From Haloarcula amylovorans (GTDB taxonomy: Archaea > Halobacteriota > Halobacteria > Halobacteriales > Haloarculaceae), in contig NZ_SRIF01000001.1 of the NCBI RefSeq assembly GCF_004681185.1, positions 1,116,001-1,180,000 of the forward strand: a DNA stretch of 64,000 bases, written 5' to 3'. How positions within the stretch are numbered: the stretch's first letter is position 1; every line of letters starts with the position of its first letter. Positions 16,069 to 24,183 of this stretch are shown one piece after another. A program made the position numbers and the translations under genes. The notes below the pieces were generated by a model. The model saw only the letters and a program-made list of their open reading frames with translations, made no database searches and had not been told where the DNA came from.

Positions 16069-17554
16069 ACCGATGGAGTGGCCGACACGGGACCTGCTGA
16101 CTCACCGAGCCGAGACGACGCCCGAGCGAACGGCCGTCGTGGACGCTGACGAGAATCGGACAACGACCTACCGCGAACTGGACGCCGCCGTCGACGAGGT
16201 CGCGGCCGCGTTGAAAGGGTTGGACACCCCGAACGGCCGTGTCGCGACGCTGATAGACACCCGGCCGGCGGTCGGTCGCCTCCTGTTCGGGGCGATGCGC
16301 CGCGGGCTGACACTGGCTCCGCTGAACGTCGAACTCGACGCCGAGACGCTCGAAGCACAGCTATCGTCGCTCGACGCCGACGCCCTCGTCTGCGAGCGAG
16401 CGACGGAGCAGTTGGCGACGGAGATAACGGACACTCCGGTCGTGTCGGTCGATTCGCCAGCCAGTGGCGGCGTCGAACGTCTGCCCTCGAACGAAGCTGC
16501 AGAGAACGGTAGGACCATCGAACCGGTCGAACTCGACCGCGATGCGACGCAACTCGTGCTGTTCACCTCGGGAACGACGAGCGACCCGAAGGGAGTGCGC
16601 CTGACCGTCAGCAACCTCGTCGCCAGCGCGACGGCCTCGGCGTTCCGACTGGGCGTCTCGCCGGGCGACCGCTGGCTGGTCTGTCTCCCGACGTACCACA
16701 TGGGCGGACTCGCCCCGTTCGTCCGCTGTGCCCTCTACGGGGCGGCCGTCGTCGTCCAGCGGGAGTTTGTCCCCGCGGCGACCGCTCGCGTTCTCGCCGA
16801 AGCGGACGTGACCGGCGTCTCGCTCGTCCCGACGATGCTCACGCGACTCGTAGAGTCTGGCTGGACCCCCGACCCGTCGCTCCGGTTCGTCCTGCTCGGC
16901 GGCGGGCCGACACCGCCCGCTCTCGTCGAGCGCTGCCGGAAGCGCGAGATTCCGATCTGTCCGACCTACGGAATGACCGAGACGGCCTCGCAGATTTCGA
17001 CCGCGCGGCCGGAGACGGCCTTCGAGTCTCCGGGGACGGTCGGCCAGCCGCTCGTCTGTACCGATGTGACGGTTCTCGGCGACGACGGGCCAGCCAGCCC
17101 CGGCGAGCGCGGCGAACTTGTGGTCTCCGGCCCCACGGTGACGCCGGGCTACTTAGACGACGACGCGACTGCGGCAGCGTTCGGCCCGCACGGCTTTCAC
17201 ACCGGTGATCTCGGCTACCGCGACGCGGACGGCCGCCTCTGGGTCGTCGGCCGCGCGGACGACCGCATCGTCACCGGCGGCGAGAACGTCGACGTGGGCG
17301 CGGTGGCAGCGGCGATTCGTGACTGTCCGGGCGTCGCCGACGCCGCCGTCGTCGGCCTGCCAGACGAGGAGTGGGGCCAGCGAGTCGCAGCCCTCGTCGT
17401 CGGCGACGTTGAGGTGGACACGGTTCGGGACTATTGCCGGACCGAACTCGCCTCGTACGAAGTCCCGAAGACGATTCGCCGTGCCGAGACGCTCCCGCGG
17501 ACGCCGTCGGGAACGGTCGACAGAGACGCCGTCGCCGCGAAGTTGCAGGAGTGA
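16061..17554 (+). CDS. menE: o-succinylbenzoate-CoA ligase
   Basis: A 497-residue adenylate-forming enzyme that activates o-succinylbenzoate as its CoA thioester. The AMP-binding signature LFTSGTTSDPKGVRLT, PTYGMTETASQIST, HTGDLGYRDADGRLWVVGRADD and the GGENVD motif are present. The conserved C-terminal catalytic Lys (A10 motif, PRTxxGKxxR) is replaced: the sequence reads PRTPSGTVDR, with Thr485 in the Lys position. Either another residue serves or the second half-reaction predominates. The first ATG (16061) overlaps menC by 8 bp; a second ATG four codons later is possible. Confidence 0.92.
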   Translation: MREPMEWPTRDLLTHRAETTPERTAVVDADENRTTTYRELDAAVDEVAAALKGLDTPNGRVATLIDTRPAVGRLLFGAMRRGLTLAPLNVELDAETLEAQLSSLDADALVCERATEQLATEITDTPVVSVDSPASGGVERLPSNEAAENGRTIEPVELDRDATQLVLFTSGTTSDPKGVRLTVSNLVASATASAFRLGVSPGDRWLVCLPTYHMGGLAPFVRCALYGAAVVVQREFVPAATARVLAEADVTGVSLVPTMLTRLVESGWTPDPSLRFVLLGGGPTPPALVERCRKREIPICPTYGMTETASQISTARPETAFESPGTVGQPLVCTDVTVLGDDGPASPGERGELVVSGPTVTPGYLDDDATAAAFGPHGFHTGDLGYRDADGRLWVVGRADDRIVTGGENVDVGAVAAAIRDCPGVADAAVVGLPDEEWGQRVAALVVGDVEVDTVRDYCRTELASYEVPKTIRRAETLPRTPSGTVDRDAVAAKLQE

Positions 17555-17578
17555 CGACCGGACCCCGCGGCCAAGCGG

Positions 17579-17585
17579 TTTTCTA
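17579..17585 (+). promoter_or_regulatory. TATA box of the NRDE gene
   Basis: TTTTCTA is centred about 26 nt before the GTG at 17608 and supports that non-ATG start. Confidence 0.5.
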
Positions 17586-17607
17586 CCCGTAGCGCCTATC
17601 TTCCCCC

Positions 17608-18345
17608 GTGTGTACCATCGTCTTCGCGTGGCAGGTGTTCGACGGCGCGCCGGTCGCGTTCGCCGCCAACCGCGACGAGCGCGTCGACCGACCGTCGGAA
17701 CCGCCCGCGCCGCGTCACTGGGGGTCCCGCGTGGTCGCGCCAGCCGACGAAGAAGCGAGCGGCACGTGGGAGGGCTACAACGAACACGGCCTCCTCGTGG
17801 CGCTCACCAACCGCTGGGTGGACGCCGACCTCGCCGGCGAGCGCTCACGCGGCCTCCTCGTCCGCGATTGTCTGGGCCACGAGACTGCCGAGGACGCCGC
17901 CCGCGCCGTCGAAGGAGCGCTCCGCGAGGCCGAGTACGAGGGATTCAACCTCCTGTTAGCCGACGAAAACGCGGCGCTACTCTTCGAGTGGGACGGCCAA
18001 CTCGCGGTCCGGAATCTGAATCCCAGCGTCCACATCGTCGTCAACGTCGGCGCTGACGGCGACTATCGGATTCCGAGTTTCCGGGCCGACGCCGGAGAGG
18101 AGCAGGCCGTCAACGCCGACCGACTCCGCGAGGCGATGCAGGTCGAACCCGGCGAGACGGTCGACGCGTGGCTGGACCGCGCGGGCGAGACCATCAGCGA
18201 CCACGAGTACGGCGTCTGCGTCCACGGCGACGGGTTCGGGACGCAATCGTCGTCGCTCATCTCGATAGGTGAGCGCCAGCGATACGACTTCGCCGACGGG
18301 CCGCCCTGCCAGACCGACTACCGCCCGGTCGAAGGTCAGATTTAA
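17608..18345 (+). CDS. NRDE (TANGO2-like) family protein
   Basis: A 245-residue protein starting (GTG) MCTIVFAW, with Cys at position 2 and the defining Asn-Arg-Asp-Glu in AFAANRDERVDRPSEPP, then ALTNRWVDADL and GFNLLLADENAALLFEW. This matches the TANGO2/NRDE family, which has an Ntn-hydrolase-like layout and has been linked to haem or lipid handling in other organisms. Its role in archaea is unknown. The next gene's TATA element overlaps its stop codon. Confidence 0.9.
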   Translation: MCTIVFAWQVFDGAPVAFAANRDERVDRPSEPPAPRHWGSRVVAPADEEASGTWEGYNEHGLLVALTNRWVDADLAGERSRGLLVRDCLGHETAEDAARAVEGALREAEYEGFNLLLADENAALLFEWDGQLAVRNLNPSVHIVVNVGADGDYRIPSFRADAGEEQAVNADRLREAMQVEPGETVDAWLDRAGETISDHEYGVCVHGDGFGTQSSSLISIGERQRYDFADGPPCQTDYRPVEGQI

Positions 18346-18346
18346 G
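18341..18346 (+). promoter_or_regulatory. TATA box of the wHTH gene at 18373
   Basis: TTTAAG is centred about 30 nt before the ATG and overlaps the TAA stop of the NRDE gene. Confidence 0.5.
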
Positions 18347-18372
18347 CGGCCGACCGTTAGTATACACTACAT

Positions 18373-18723
18373 ATGAGTTCTGCAGCGTCGGAGGCGGACC
18401 TCTCCGAGGACGAACTGGCCGGGCTGGAACTTATCCGCGAGTCCGGCGGCGTCCACCAGAGTGACTTCTGGAAGGATCTGGACGTCTCCTCCCGGAAGGG
18501 CAGTCGCATCGTCGAGTCCCTCTTCGAGAAGGGTCTCATCCAGCGCGAGGAAACCATCTACGAGGGCCACAACACGTACTACCTCACGCCCGCCGCCCGC
18601 GACCTCGACTTCTCGCTACTGATGGCCGGCGACATGCTCTCGCCGTTCATCGGCGACGAGGAGGTCGACCCACACGACGATACGTTCTCGCAGTGGGTCA
18701 TGAACCTCGCGTACCAGAGCTGA
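18373..18723 (+). CDS. winged-helix DNA-binding protein
   Basis: A 116-residue protein with an N-terminal winged helix-turn-helix (about residues 14-75: LAGLELIRESGGVHQSDFWK, SSRKGSRIVESLFEKGLIQR, TYYLTPAARD), as in haloarchaeal MarR/ArsR-like regulators. The C-terminal 35 residues (LLMAGDMLSPFIGDEEVDPH) may mediate dimerisation. It is probably a one-gene unit; no target is evident. Confidence 0.85.
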   Translation: MSSAASEADLSEDELAGLELIRESGGVHQSDFWKDLDVSSRKGSRIVESLFEKGLIQREETIYEGHNTYYLTPAARDLDFSLLMAGDMLSPFIGDEEVDPHDDTFSQWVMNLAYQS

Positions 18724-18824
18724 CGCGGCAAAGAGCCACTCGTTTCTTCGTCCCATTCACGCGACCGCCAGCCGCCGCTGTGGCGTCGGCCGAAACGGAA
18801 AACGAGACGCACCGCGGAACGGCG

Positions 18825-19268
18825 TTACTCTTCGAGCGCGTCGGCGATGCGGTCCAGCGAGCGTCGCATGTCGTGGACCTCGTCGCGGAGCTTTCGCATC
18901 TCGCGGGTGAGTTCCTCGTTGTCGCTGCCGCCTTCGGCCTCGGGGCCGCGTCCGCCTGGCCCGCCGGGTCCGCCGGGTCCGCCGCCCATGCCGCCAGGAC
19001 CCGCGCCGCCGGGACCGCCGCCGCCCATCATGCCGCCCATCATCTGTGCGAACGGGTTGCCGCCACCGCCACCCATCCCGCCGGGGCCGCCACCGCCGCC
19101 CATCATCTCTTCCATGCGCTCCTCGCGGCTCATCTCGCCTTCTTCGCCCTCTTCGCGCTCCTCGGCGCGCTGCTGGCGAATTTCTTCAACTCGCTCTCGG
19201 AAGGATTTCTCCTCACCGTCGTCGCTCGATTCGGGCGCGTCGTCGGCGTTCTCTGGTTCGTCTGCCAT
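18825..19268 (-). CDS. Gly/Met-rich low-complexity acidic protein
   Basis: A 147-residue protein in three parts. The N-terminus is acidic and Arg-rich, predicted coiled coil (EERVEE-type repeats). The centre (about 55-115) is almost only Gly, Met and Pro (GGMGGGGGNPFAQMMGG, GGPGG repeats). The C-terminal helix (ELTREMRKLRDEVHDMRRSL) has heptad spacing. The Gly-Met tract recalls the flexible tails of group I/II chaperonins, but no chaperonin domain is present. It ends a likely operon with the 2-TM protein and the DUF7490 protein. Function unknown. Confidence 0.8.
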   Translation of the reverse strand: MADEPENADDAPESSDDGEEKSFRERVEEIRQQRAEEREEGEEGEMSREERMEEMMGGGGGPGGMGGGGGNPFAQMMGGMMGGGGPGGAGPGGMGGGPGGPGGPGGRGPEAEGGSDNEELTREMRKLRDEVHDMRRSLDRIADALEE

Positions 19269-19308
19269 ACCTCCGGGTTCGGTTGGGCCGCTGAAAAGGA
19301 TTGTCGTG

Positions 19309-19656
19309 TCAGGCGAGACGGCGCACGATGGTCGAGAGGCCGAGCCCACACGCCAGCAAGACGACGAGGTTGAACCCCGCCATGAACAGCGGCCGATATC
19401 GGCGGGTGACGAACGTGTCGACGGCCGCCGACACGGAGAAGTACAGTTGGAACGTGGCCATCAGCGCGACGAGGGCGAGGACGGTCAGCGCCCCCCATTC
19501 GAGGTACTCGACGGCGGAGCGGCCGGCGTCGGTGTCGTCCACGCCGTTAGCGTCGTCCGACGGCTGGTCGCCCTCGGGCGGGCGACGGGTGTCGTCGGCG
19601 TCGGCCTGTCTCTGGTCGGTCGATACGGTCGGGTCAGTGGTTGGTTCCTCGGTCAT
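19309..19656 (-). CDS. two-TM membrane protein, function unknown
   Basis: A 115-residue protein with a 45-residue acidic, disordered N-terminus, then two membrane segments (about 53-75 and 90-110) joined by a short basic loop (VTRRYRPLF). It overlaps the stop of the upstream DUF7490 gene by 4 bp (ATGA) and lies 40 bp before the Gly/Met-rich gene, so the three are probably co-transcribed. Confidence 0.8.
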   Translation of the reverse strand: MTEEPTTDPTVSTDQRQADADDTRRPPEGDQPSDDANGVDDTDAGRSAVEYLEWGALTVLALVALMATFQLYFSVSAAVDTFVTRRYRPLFMAGFNLVVLLACGLGLSTIVRRLA

Positions 19657-20669
19657 GTGTGCCTCCGTGCGAGTCCGAGCGTCGCGGCGACAAGTGCGAC
19701 GAGCGCGGCGAGAGCGGTGAAGCCGGGACCGCTCCCACCGGCGGTCGTCGCCTCCGCTCGTTCGCCCATTCCTCCGTCCTCGACTGTCTCCTCCTCGAAG
19801 TCACCGGAGTCGAACCCGACGTCGCGTCGCGTCTCGTTCGCCGTCAGCGTCTCCTGTGGGTCGAGGTTCGCGGGCGCGCTCTCCGTAGCGACGACGACGC
19901 CGTCGGACTGGAGGATGCCGTCCAGCCAGTAGTTGTAGCCGTCGGGGACGGTCAACGTGGTGCTGACCGTCTGTGTCCGACCAGGACGTATCTGACCCAC
20001 CTGGAGTGCCGACTCGTCGGCGACGACGTTCGAGTCGGCCTGCCGCGCGCGCACCCGGAGCGAGAGGCCGCCAGCCGGGTCGTCGCCGCTGTTGGTGAGA
20101 TAAGCCGTCACGTTCAGCGTCGTCTCGTTGTCCGCCACGTCGACGATGCGGTAGGAGATTGCGCGGAGCGGCGTGTTCGTGTTCTCGAACTGGTGAAACG
20201 CCACCGTCGAGCGGGCGTACGCCGGAGTCAGCGCGTCCACGTTGCGGACCATCCGTCGCTGGACGGAGACGCGCCGGCCGTCTTTGGACACCGCCGTCTC
20301 GATGCGGTAGTCGCCATCGCGCTCGACGGTGAGGTTCCGAGTGAACGAGACGTCCCGTTCGCCGGTCACGTTGCCGAGCGTCTGTCGTTCGGTCGTCGCC
20401 ACCAGCCCGGTGTCGGCGTCGATCACTCGCGTCACGACGGTGACGTTCTCCGCCGCCCCGCCCCGGTGTTCGAGGGTGGAGGTGAGCGAGAGCGTCACTG
20501 TCTCGCCCGTGACGTCCTGGGCGTCGACGTACGACTCGCGGAGATCCAGGTGGCTCGGACGGACGTCCTCGGTCGGTTCCGAGAGGACGCCGGGGACCGC
20601 TGTCGCACTGGCGACCATCGTCAGCGTGAGGAGGGCGATGGCACCAGCGAGTAGTACATCACGTCGCAC
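19653..20669 (-). CDS. surface-anchored DUF7490-type protein with PGF-CTERM
   Basis: A 338-residue exported protein. It has an N-terminal signal peptide (residues 1-24), two Ig-like beta-rich repeats with many N-glycosylation sequons (NVT, NLT, NET), and a C-terminal GSGPGF tripeptide motif followed by a hydrophobic stretch and RR. That tail is the PGF-CTERM signal processed by archaeosortase A, so the mature protein should be lipid-anchored at the S-layer. I recall the repeat as DUF7490. It starts the three-gene minus-strand operon. Confidence 0.88.
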   Translation of the reverse strand: MRRDVLLAGAIALLTLTMVASATAVPGVLSEPTEDVRPSHLDLRESYVDAQDVTGETVTLSLTSTLEHRGGAAENVTVVTRVIDADTGLVATTERQTLGNVTGERDVSFTRNLTVERDGDYRIETAVSKDGRRVSVQRRMVRNVDALTPAYARSTVAFHQFENTNTPLRAISYRIVDVADNETTLNVTAYLTNSGDDPAGGLSLRVRARQADSNVVADESALQVGQIRPGRTQTVSTTLTVPDGYNYWLDGILQSDGVVVATESAPANLDPQETLTANETRRDVGFDSGDFEEETVEDGGMGERAEATTAGGSGPGFTALAALVALVAATLGLARRHT

Positions 20670-20732
20670 GGGTGTGAGCGCGACACCCTCCGGTAAATGT
20701 TTTGTGTACGATGTAACTGGCGTTAATTGAAA

Positions 20733-21488
20733 TTACTCGAATACGCCGAGACTCGACTGGAGGTCTCGGTCGGTACCGCCGCCGGTGAGTTCGTAGCCGA
20801 CGAGCTGTCGTAAATCGACGGCGTACGTGCTGCCGTTGTTGTCGAGGACGGCGACCCGGCCCTTGGTACCGCGGACGGTACCGGTGGCGAGCGTCTCGGC
20901 CATCGGTCGCTTCTCCAGCGAGAGCCCGTAATCGAACTCGTATGTCGAGATCGGGTCGTACTCCGCCAGCAGTCCCTCCCAGAACGCGTCGTCGACGGAC
21001 TCGTCGAACCCGGCAATCTTCGTCGGGACGCGGACTCGGTCGCCGAGCGAACTGGCGATGTCGGCCTCGATCTGGCGAGCGATGCGGCCGTCCGCGACGG
21101 TTCGGAGGTGGGCCGCCCGGTCCGCGCCCTGTTCTCGGAGGCGGGTCTCTAGTCGCCACGAGCGGGTGACGCCAACCTTGACCGTGTCGGGGGCGAAGAC
21201 CGCCAAATAGACGGCGTGTTCCTCGTCGCAGGCATCGATGGGTTTGTGACACTCGCCGGTACAGCGCGCGCAGGGCCACCTGCTCGTGTGCTCGGGACAG
21301 TAGGGAGCGTCCGGGTTCTGGCAATCGTGGTGGACCTCGCCGTCAGTCGCGCCGGCGCAGTGGCGTTCGCCGAGCGAGTACGAAAGTTCGGTCCCCGGGT
21401 TCAGTCGCTCGACGCTAACGCTCCCAGCCTCGGCCAGCAGGAGGCCAGCGTGGTCTTCGACGCGCGAACGATACCCGACGACCTGCAC
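20733..21488 (-). CDS. DUF2797 family protein
   Basis: A 251-residue protein. An N-terminal region with YSLGERHCAG, HHDCQNPDAPYCPEHT and CARCTGECHKPID is Cys/His-rich and probably binds zinc. It is followed by HAVYLAVFAPDTVKVGVTR, a segment reminiscent of the GIY-YIG nuclease core, and a C-terminal domain. This layout is DUF2797, of unknown function. The GTG at 21488 is chosen, giving the usual family N-terminus MQVVGY; a TTG at 21515 is possible but would cover the TATA region. Confidence 0.88.
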   Translation of the reverse strand: MQVVGYRSRVEDHAGLLLAEAGSVSVERLNPGTELSYSLGERHCAGATDGEVHHDCQNPDAPYCPEHTSRWPCARCTGECHKPIDACDEEHAVYLAVFAPDTVKVGVTRSWRLETRLREQGADRAAHLRTVADGRIARQIEADIASSLGDRVRVPTKIAGFDESVDDAFWEGLLAEYDPISTYEFDYGLSLEKRPMAETLATGTVRGTKGRVAVLDNNGSTYAVDLRQLVGYELTGGGTDRDLQSSLGVFE

Positions 21489-21533
21489 GCCTACGGATTG
21501 GTGGTCGACGGGCAAATGGCTACCGGGACGACG

Positions 21534-21539
21534 CTTTTG
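21534..21539 (+). promoter_or_regulatory. TATA-like element of the PEBP gene
   Basis: CTTTTG is centred about 28 nt before the ATG at 21564. Confidence 0.4.
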
Positions 21540-21563
21540 CCCCTTGAGAGAGAGTGCCTAGGT

Positions 21564-22019
21564 ATGGCGGACCTCGAACTCACCAGTCCGGCGTTCGACG
21601 ACGGGGAGCGTATCCCCGAGGAACACGGCTACGCGGCGGGAAACGTCAGTCCCCCACTGCGGATACAGAACGTCCCGAAGATGGCCGAGTCGCTCGTCTT
21701 GATCGTGGACGATCCCGACGCGAAGCAGCCCGCGGGGAAGGTCTGGGATCACTGGCTCGTCTGGAACATTCCCGCAGGCACGCAGAAGATAGCGGCGGGC
21801 AGGACGCCCGACGGAGCGAGCGAGGGACAGAACGACTTCGGCGAGGTCGGGTGGGGCGGCCCAAACCCGCCCGACCGGGAACACACCTACCGGTTCTTGC
21901 TGTACGCGCTCGATACTACGTTGGCGCTCCCGCGGGGAGCGAGTAAGGAGCAGCTGTACGACGCCGCCGAAGGGCACGTCGTCGGCAAGGCGGAGTTGAC
22001 CGGGACGTTCTCGCCGTAG
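21564..22019 (+). CDS. YbhB/YbcL family PEBP-like protein
   Basis: A 151-residue phosphatidylethanolamine-binding-protein fold member: ELTSPAFDDGERIPEEHGY, NVSPPLRI, the DPDAKQPAGKVWDHWLVWNIP ligand pocket and GGPNPPDREHTYRFLLYALD. Prokaryotic members have no settled substrate. It is cytoplasmic (no signal peptide). A long upstream reading frame is antisense to DUF2797, so the ATG at 21564 is used. Confidence 0.93.
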   Translation: MADLELTSPAFDDGERIPEEHGYAAGNVSPPLRIQNVPKMAESLVLIVDDPDAKQPAGKVWDHWLVWNIPAGTQKIAAGRTPDGASEGQNDFGEVGWGGPNPPDREHTYRFLLYALDTTLALPRGASKEQLYDAAEGHVVGKAELTGTFSP

Positions 22020-22055
22020 CACGAGCGTCGGTCGAACGAGCCGACGTTTTCGCCC

Positions 22056-22406
22056 TTACTTACCGAAGAGAACGGTGCCACGCCGTTCCAGATAGCGGTC
22101 GACGGCCGCACAGAGACCGAGACAGACGTACAGAATCGGGAGATCCGACGAAGAGCCGACGAGGAGCGCGATGCCCCCGAGCACACCGAGCAGTATCGCA
22201 CCGACACGCCTGTAGAGGGGCACACGCTCGCGAATTCGAGGAGCGGCCGCGCCAAACAGATACAGCGTCTGTACGCCCAAGAGGAAGACCACGACCGGGT
22301 CGCTTCCCTCGCGGATGGCTCGTCCGACGAGTGCTGCGCTGAGGAGGGTGAGGAGGGCACAAACGGCCGACGAACTATCGAGAGTCGACGGCCACGAAGT
22401 GGGCAT
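22056..22406 (-). CDS. four-TM membrane protein, function unknown
   Basis: A 116-residue hydrophobic protein with about four membrane helices (residues 14-30, 36-52, 66-82, 88-104) and no recognised motif. It is convergent with the PEBP gene and transcribed in the same direction as the epimerase gene upstream of it, from its own TATA-like element in the A/T tract at 22433-22437. Confidence 0.75.
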   Translation of the reverse strand: MPTSWPSTLDSSSAVCALLTLLSAALVGRAIREGSDPVVVFLLGVQTLYLFGAAAPRIRERVPLYRRVGAILLGVLGGIALLVGSSSDLPILYVCLGLCAAVDRYLERRGTVLFGK

Positions 22407-22432
22407 ACGCAGTTTCCTACGAAGCGAGATAG

Positions 22433-22467
22433 AAAAATGCCGCCCTTGCGAGGGCTGACTCCCTCGC
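22433..22467 (-). terminator. hairpin plus T tract after the epimerase gene
   Basis: On the minus strand the stem GCGAGGG/CCCTCGC (22461-22467 with 22448-22454) is followed, 10 nt later, by five T residues (22433-22437), directly after the epimerase stop. The same T tract lies about 29 nt before the ATG at 22406 and may double as its TATA element. Confidence 0.45.
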
Positions 22468-23394
22468 TCAGAGTTCTGCGAGCAGTTCCTGCACAGACTG
22501 GCGAACCGCGTCGTCGCTCGACTGGTCGGGTTCCCAGCCCAGCGCCGCGAGTTTGTCCACGGAGAGTCGCATCCGCGGTACGTCGCCGGTCCAGCCGCGG
22601 TCGCCGCCGGTGTACTCGTACTCGGGGTCTAACGCCATCTCGTCGGCGACGATGTCGGCGATGCGGTCGACGGAGGTGGTCGTTCGGGTGCCGAGGTTGA
22701 ACACGTTGTGGTCGGCGTCGGCGTGGGTGACGGCGTACTCCATCGCTTCGATGCACTCCGTGACGTGCATGTAGGACTTCTGCTGGCGGCCGTCGCCGAG
22801 AATCGTGAGCGATTCTGGGTTCTCGCGCAGCTTCTCGACGAAATCGGGAATCACCGCCCCGCGCAGTCGCGGCCCGACGATGTTGGCGAAGCGGAACACC
22901 CACGACTGGAGGTCGTGGCTGTGGGCGTACGTCGAAATCAGGGATTCCTCGGCGAGTTTCGTCGCGCCGTAGACGCTGATGGGTTCGAGCGGGGCGTAAT
23001 CCTCGGGCGTCGGCCGCGGGGCTTCGCCGTACACGGTCGAAGACGACGTAAACACGACGTTCTCGACGCCCGCCTCGTCCATCCGGTCGAGGAGGTTGAA
23101 CGTTATCGTGCTGTTGTCCTCGAACTGCCGCCGCGGCGCGTCGGTGTCGACGAGTTTCGAAGCGGCGAGGTGGACGACGAGGTCCGTCTCAGGAGTGACT
23201 GCGTCCTCGACCACGGCGGGGTCGGTCAGGTCGCCCTCGACGACGGACGCCTCGTCGTGAACCCACTCGCGGTTCCCGCCCGAACAGTCGTCGGCGACGA
23301 CGACGTCGTTGTCGGCGACGAGCCGCTCCACGAGGTGGCTGCCGATGAAGCCAGCGCCGCCCGTGACGACGATTCGCTTCCCTTCGAGTTCCAT
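22468..23394 (-). CDS. NAD-dependent nucleotide-sugar epimerase/dehydratase (GalE-like)
   Basis: A 308-residue extended short-chain dehydrogenase. The NAD-binding GGAGFIGSHLVERL is at the N-terminus, and the catalytic Ser/Tyr/Lys are in FTSSSTVYGEAP and SVYGATKLAEE, followed by RFANIVGPRLRGAVIPDF and the substrate region NLGTRTTTSVDRIA. It probably epimerises a UDP-sugar for N-glycosylation or S-layer sugars, but the substrate is not defined by the sequence. No glycosyltransferase is adjacent. Confidence 0.9.
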   Translation of the reverse strand: MELEGKRIVVTGGAGFIGSHLVERLVADNDVVVADDCSGGNREWVHDEASVVEGDLTDPAVVEDAVTPETDLVVHLAASKLVDTDAPRRQFEDNSTITFNLLDRMDEAGVENVVFTSSSTVYGEAPRPTPEDYAPLEPISVYGATKLAEESLISTYAHSHDLQSWVFRFANIVGPRLRGAVIPDFVEKLRENPESLTILGDGRQQKSYMHVTECIEAMEYAVTHADADHNVFNLGTRTTTSVDRIADIVADEMALDPEYEYTGGDRGWTGDVPRMRLSVDKLAALGWEPDQSSDDAVRQSVQELLAEL

Positions 23395-23449
23395 ACGCGC
23401 ACTGCCACGGGACCGCCAAATAGCGTTCCGGTACGGAATCCCAACGCCG

Positions 23450-23456
23450 TTTTATA
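23450..23456 (+). promoter_or_regulatory. TATA box of the DsbA-like gene
   Basis: TTTTATA is centred about 26 nt before the ATG at 23479. Confidence 0.6.
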
Positions 23457-23478
23457 GCTCGCGTCGTGAAAGGAGGGT

Positions 23479-24183
23479 ATGACGCGTCTCAGTCGCCGCG
23501 CATTCCTCGCAAGCAGCGTCGCCCTCGCAGGAGGCCTCACAGGCTGCTCCGGGCTCGGTTCGACCGGTCCGACCGGTGAAGGGAGTACCGGAAGCAGTGA
23601 CGGGAGCGCCGGCGGAACGAACTCGACCGGCGGGACGGGAACGGCCGCCAACGGCGACCTCCTTCCCGCACCAGTCGCCGGCGACCCGGACGCCGACGTG
23701 ACTGTCACGGCCTGGGAGGACTACGCCTGTCCGCACTGCCAGACCTACTCGACGACCGTGTATCCGAAGGTGAAGTCGGACTACCTCGACAGCGGGTCGA
23801 TCCGGTACGAGTTCCACGACTTCCCCGTGATGGACAGTCAGGTGACGTGGCAAGCCGCCAACGCCGCCCGCGCGGTGCAGGCCGAAGTCGGCGACGAGGC
23901 GTACTTCACGTACTCGAAGCGCCTCTACGAGAACCAGCGTCGCCTCGGTCCGGACGTGTACGCCGAACTCACCGACGGCATCGACGTGAGCGGCGACGTC
24001 GTCAAGGAGGCCGCCACGAATCGGACGTACGATCCCACGATCAAGGCCAGCAAGCAAGCGGCCCTCGACAAGGGACTCCGAGGGACGCCGGCAGTCATCG
24101 TCGACGGCAACAACGTGAGCTGGGAGAACGAAATCGCCTACGCGCCGGTCCGTGACGCCATCGAGAGCGCGCTGAACGGATGA
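23479..24183 (+). CDS. Tat lipoprotein with DsbA/thioredoxin-like domain
   Basis: A 234-residue protein. The twin-arginine signal (SRRAFLASSVALAGGL) ends in a lipobox with Cys23, and a Gly/Ser/Thr linker runs to residue 58. A DsbA-like domain has the active site CPHC at 83-86 (EDYACPHCQTYS) and the cis-Pro loop in LRGTPAVIVDG. It is probably an extracytoplasmic thiol oxidoreductase. Its stop overlaps the next gene by 4 bp, although the two products work in different compartments. Confidence 0.92.
   Translation: MTRLSRRAFLASSVALAGGLTGCSGLGSTGPTGEGSTGSSDGSAGGTNSTGGTGTAANGDLLPAPVAGDPDADVTVTAWEDYACPHCQTYSTTVYPKVKSDYLDSGSIRYEFHDFPVMDSQVTWQAANAARAVQAEVGDEAYFTYSKRLYENQRRLGPDVYAELTDGIDVSGDVVKEAATNRTYDPTIKASKQAALDKGLRGTPAVIVDGNNVSWENEIAYAPVRDAIESALNG

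Noticed and set aside
18825..19268. Gly/Met-rich protein as a chaperonin
   Set aside because: Only the low-complexity tract is similar to chaperonin tails; there is no ATPase domain.
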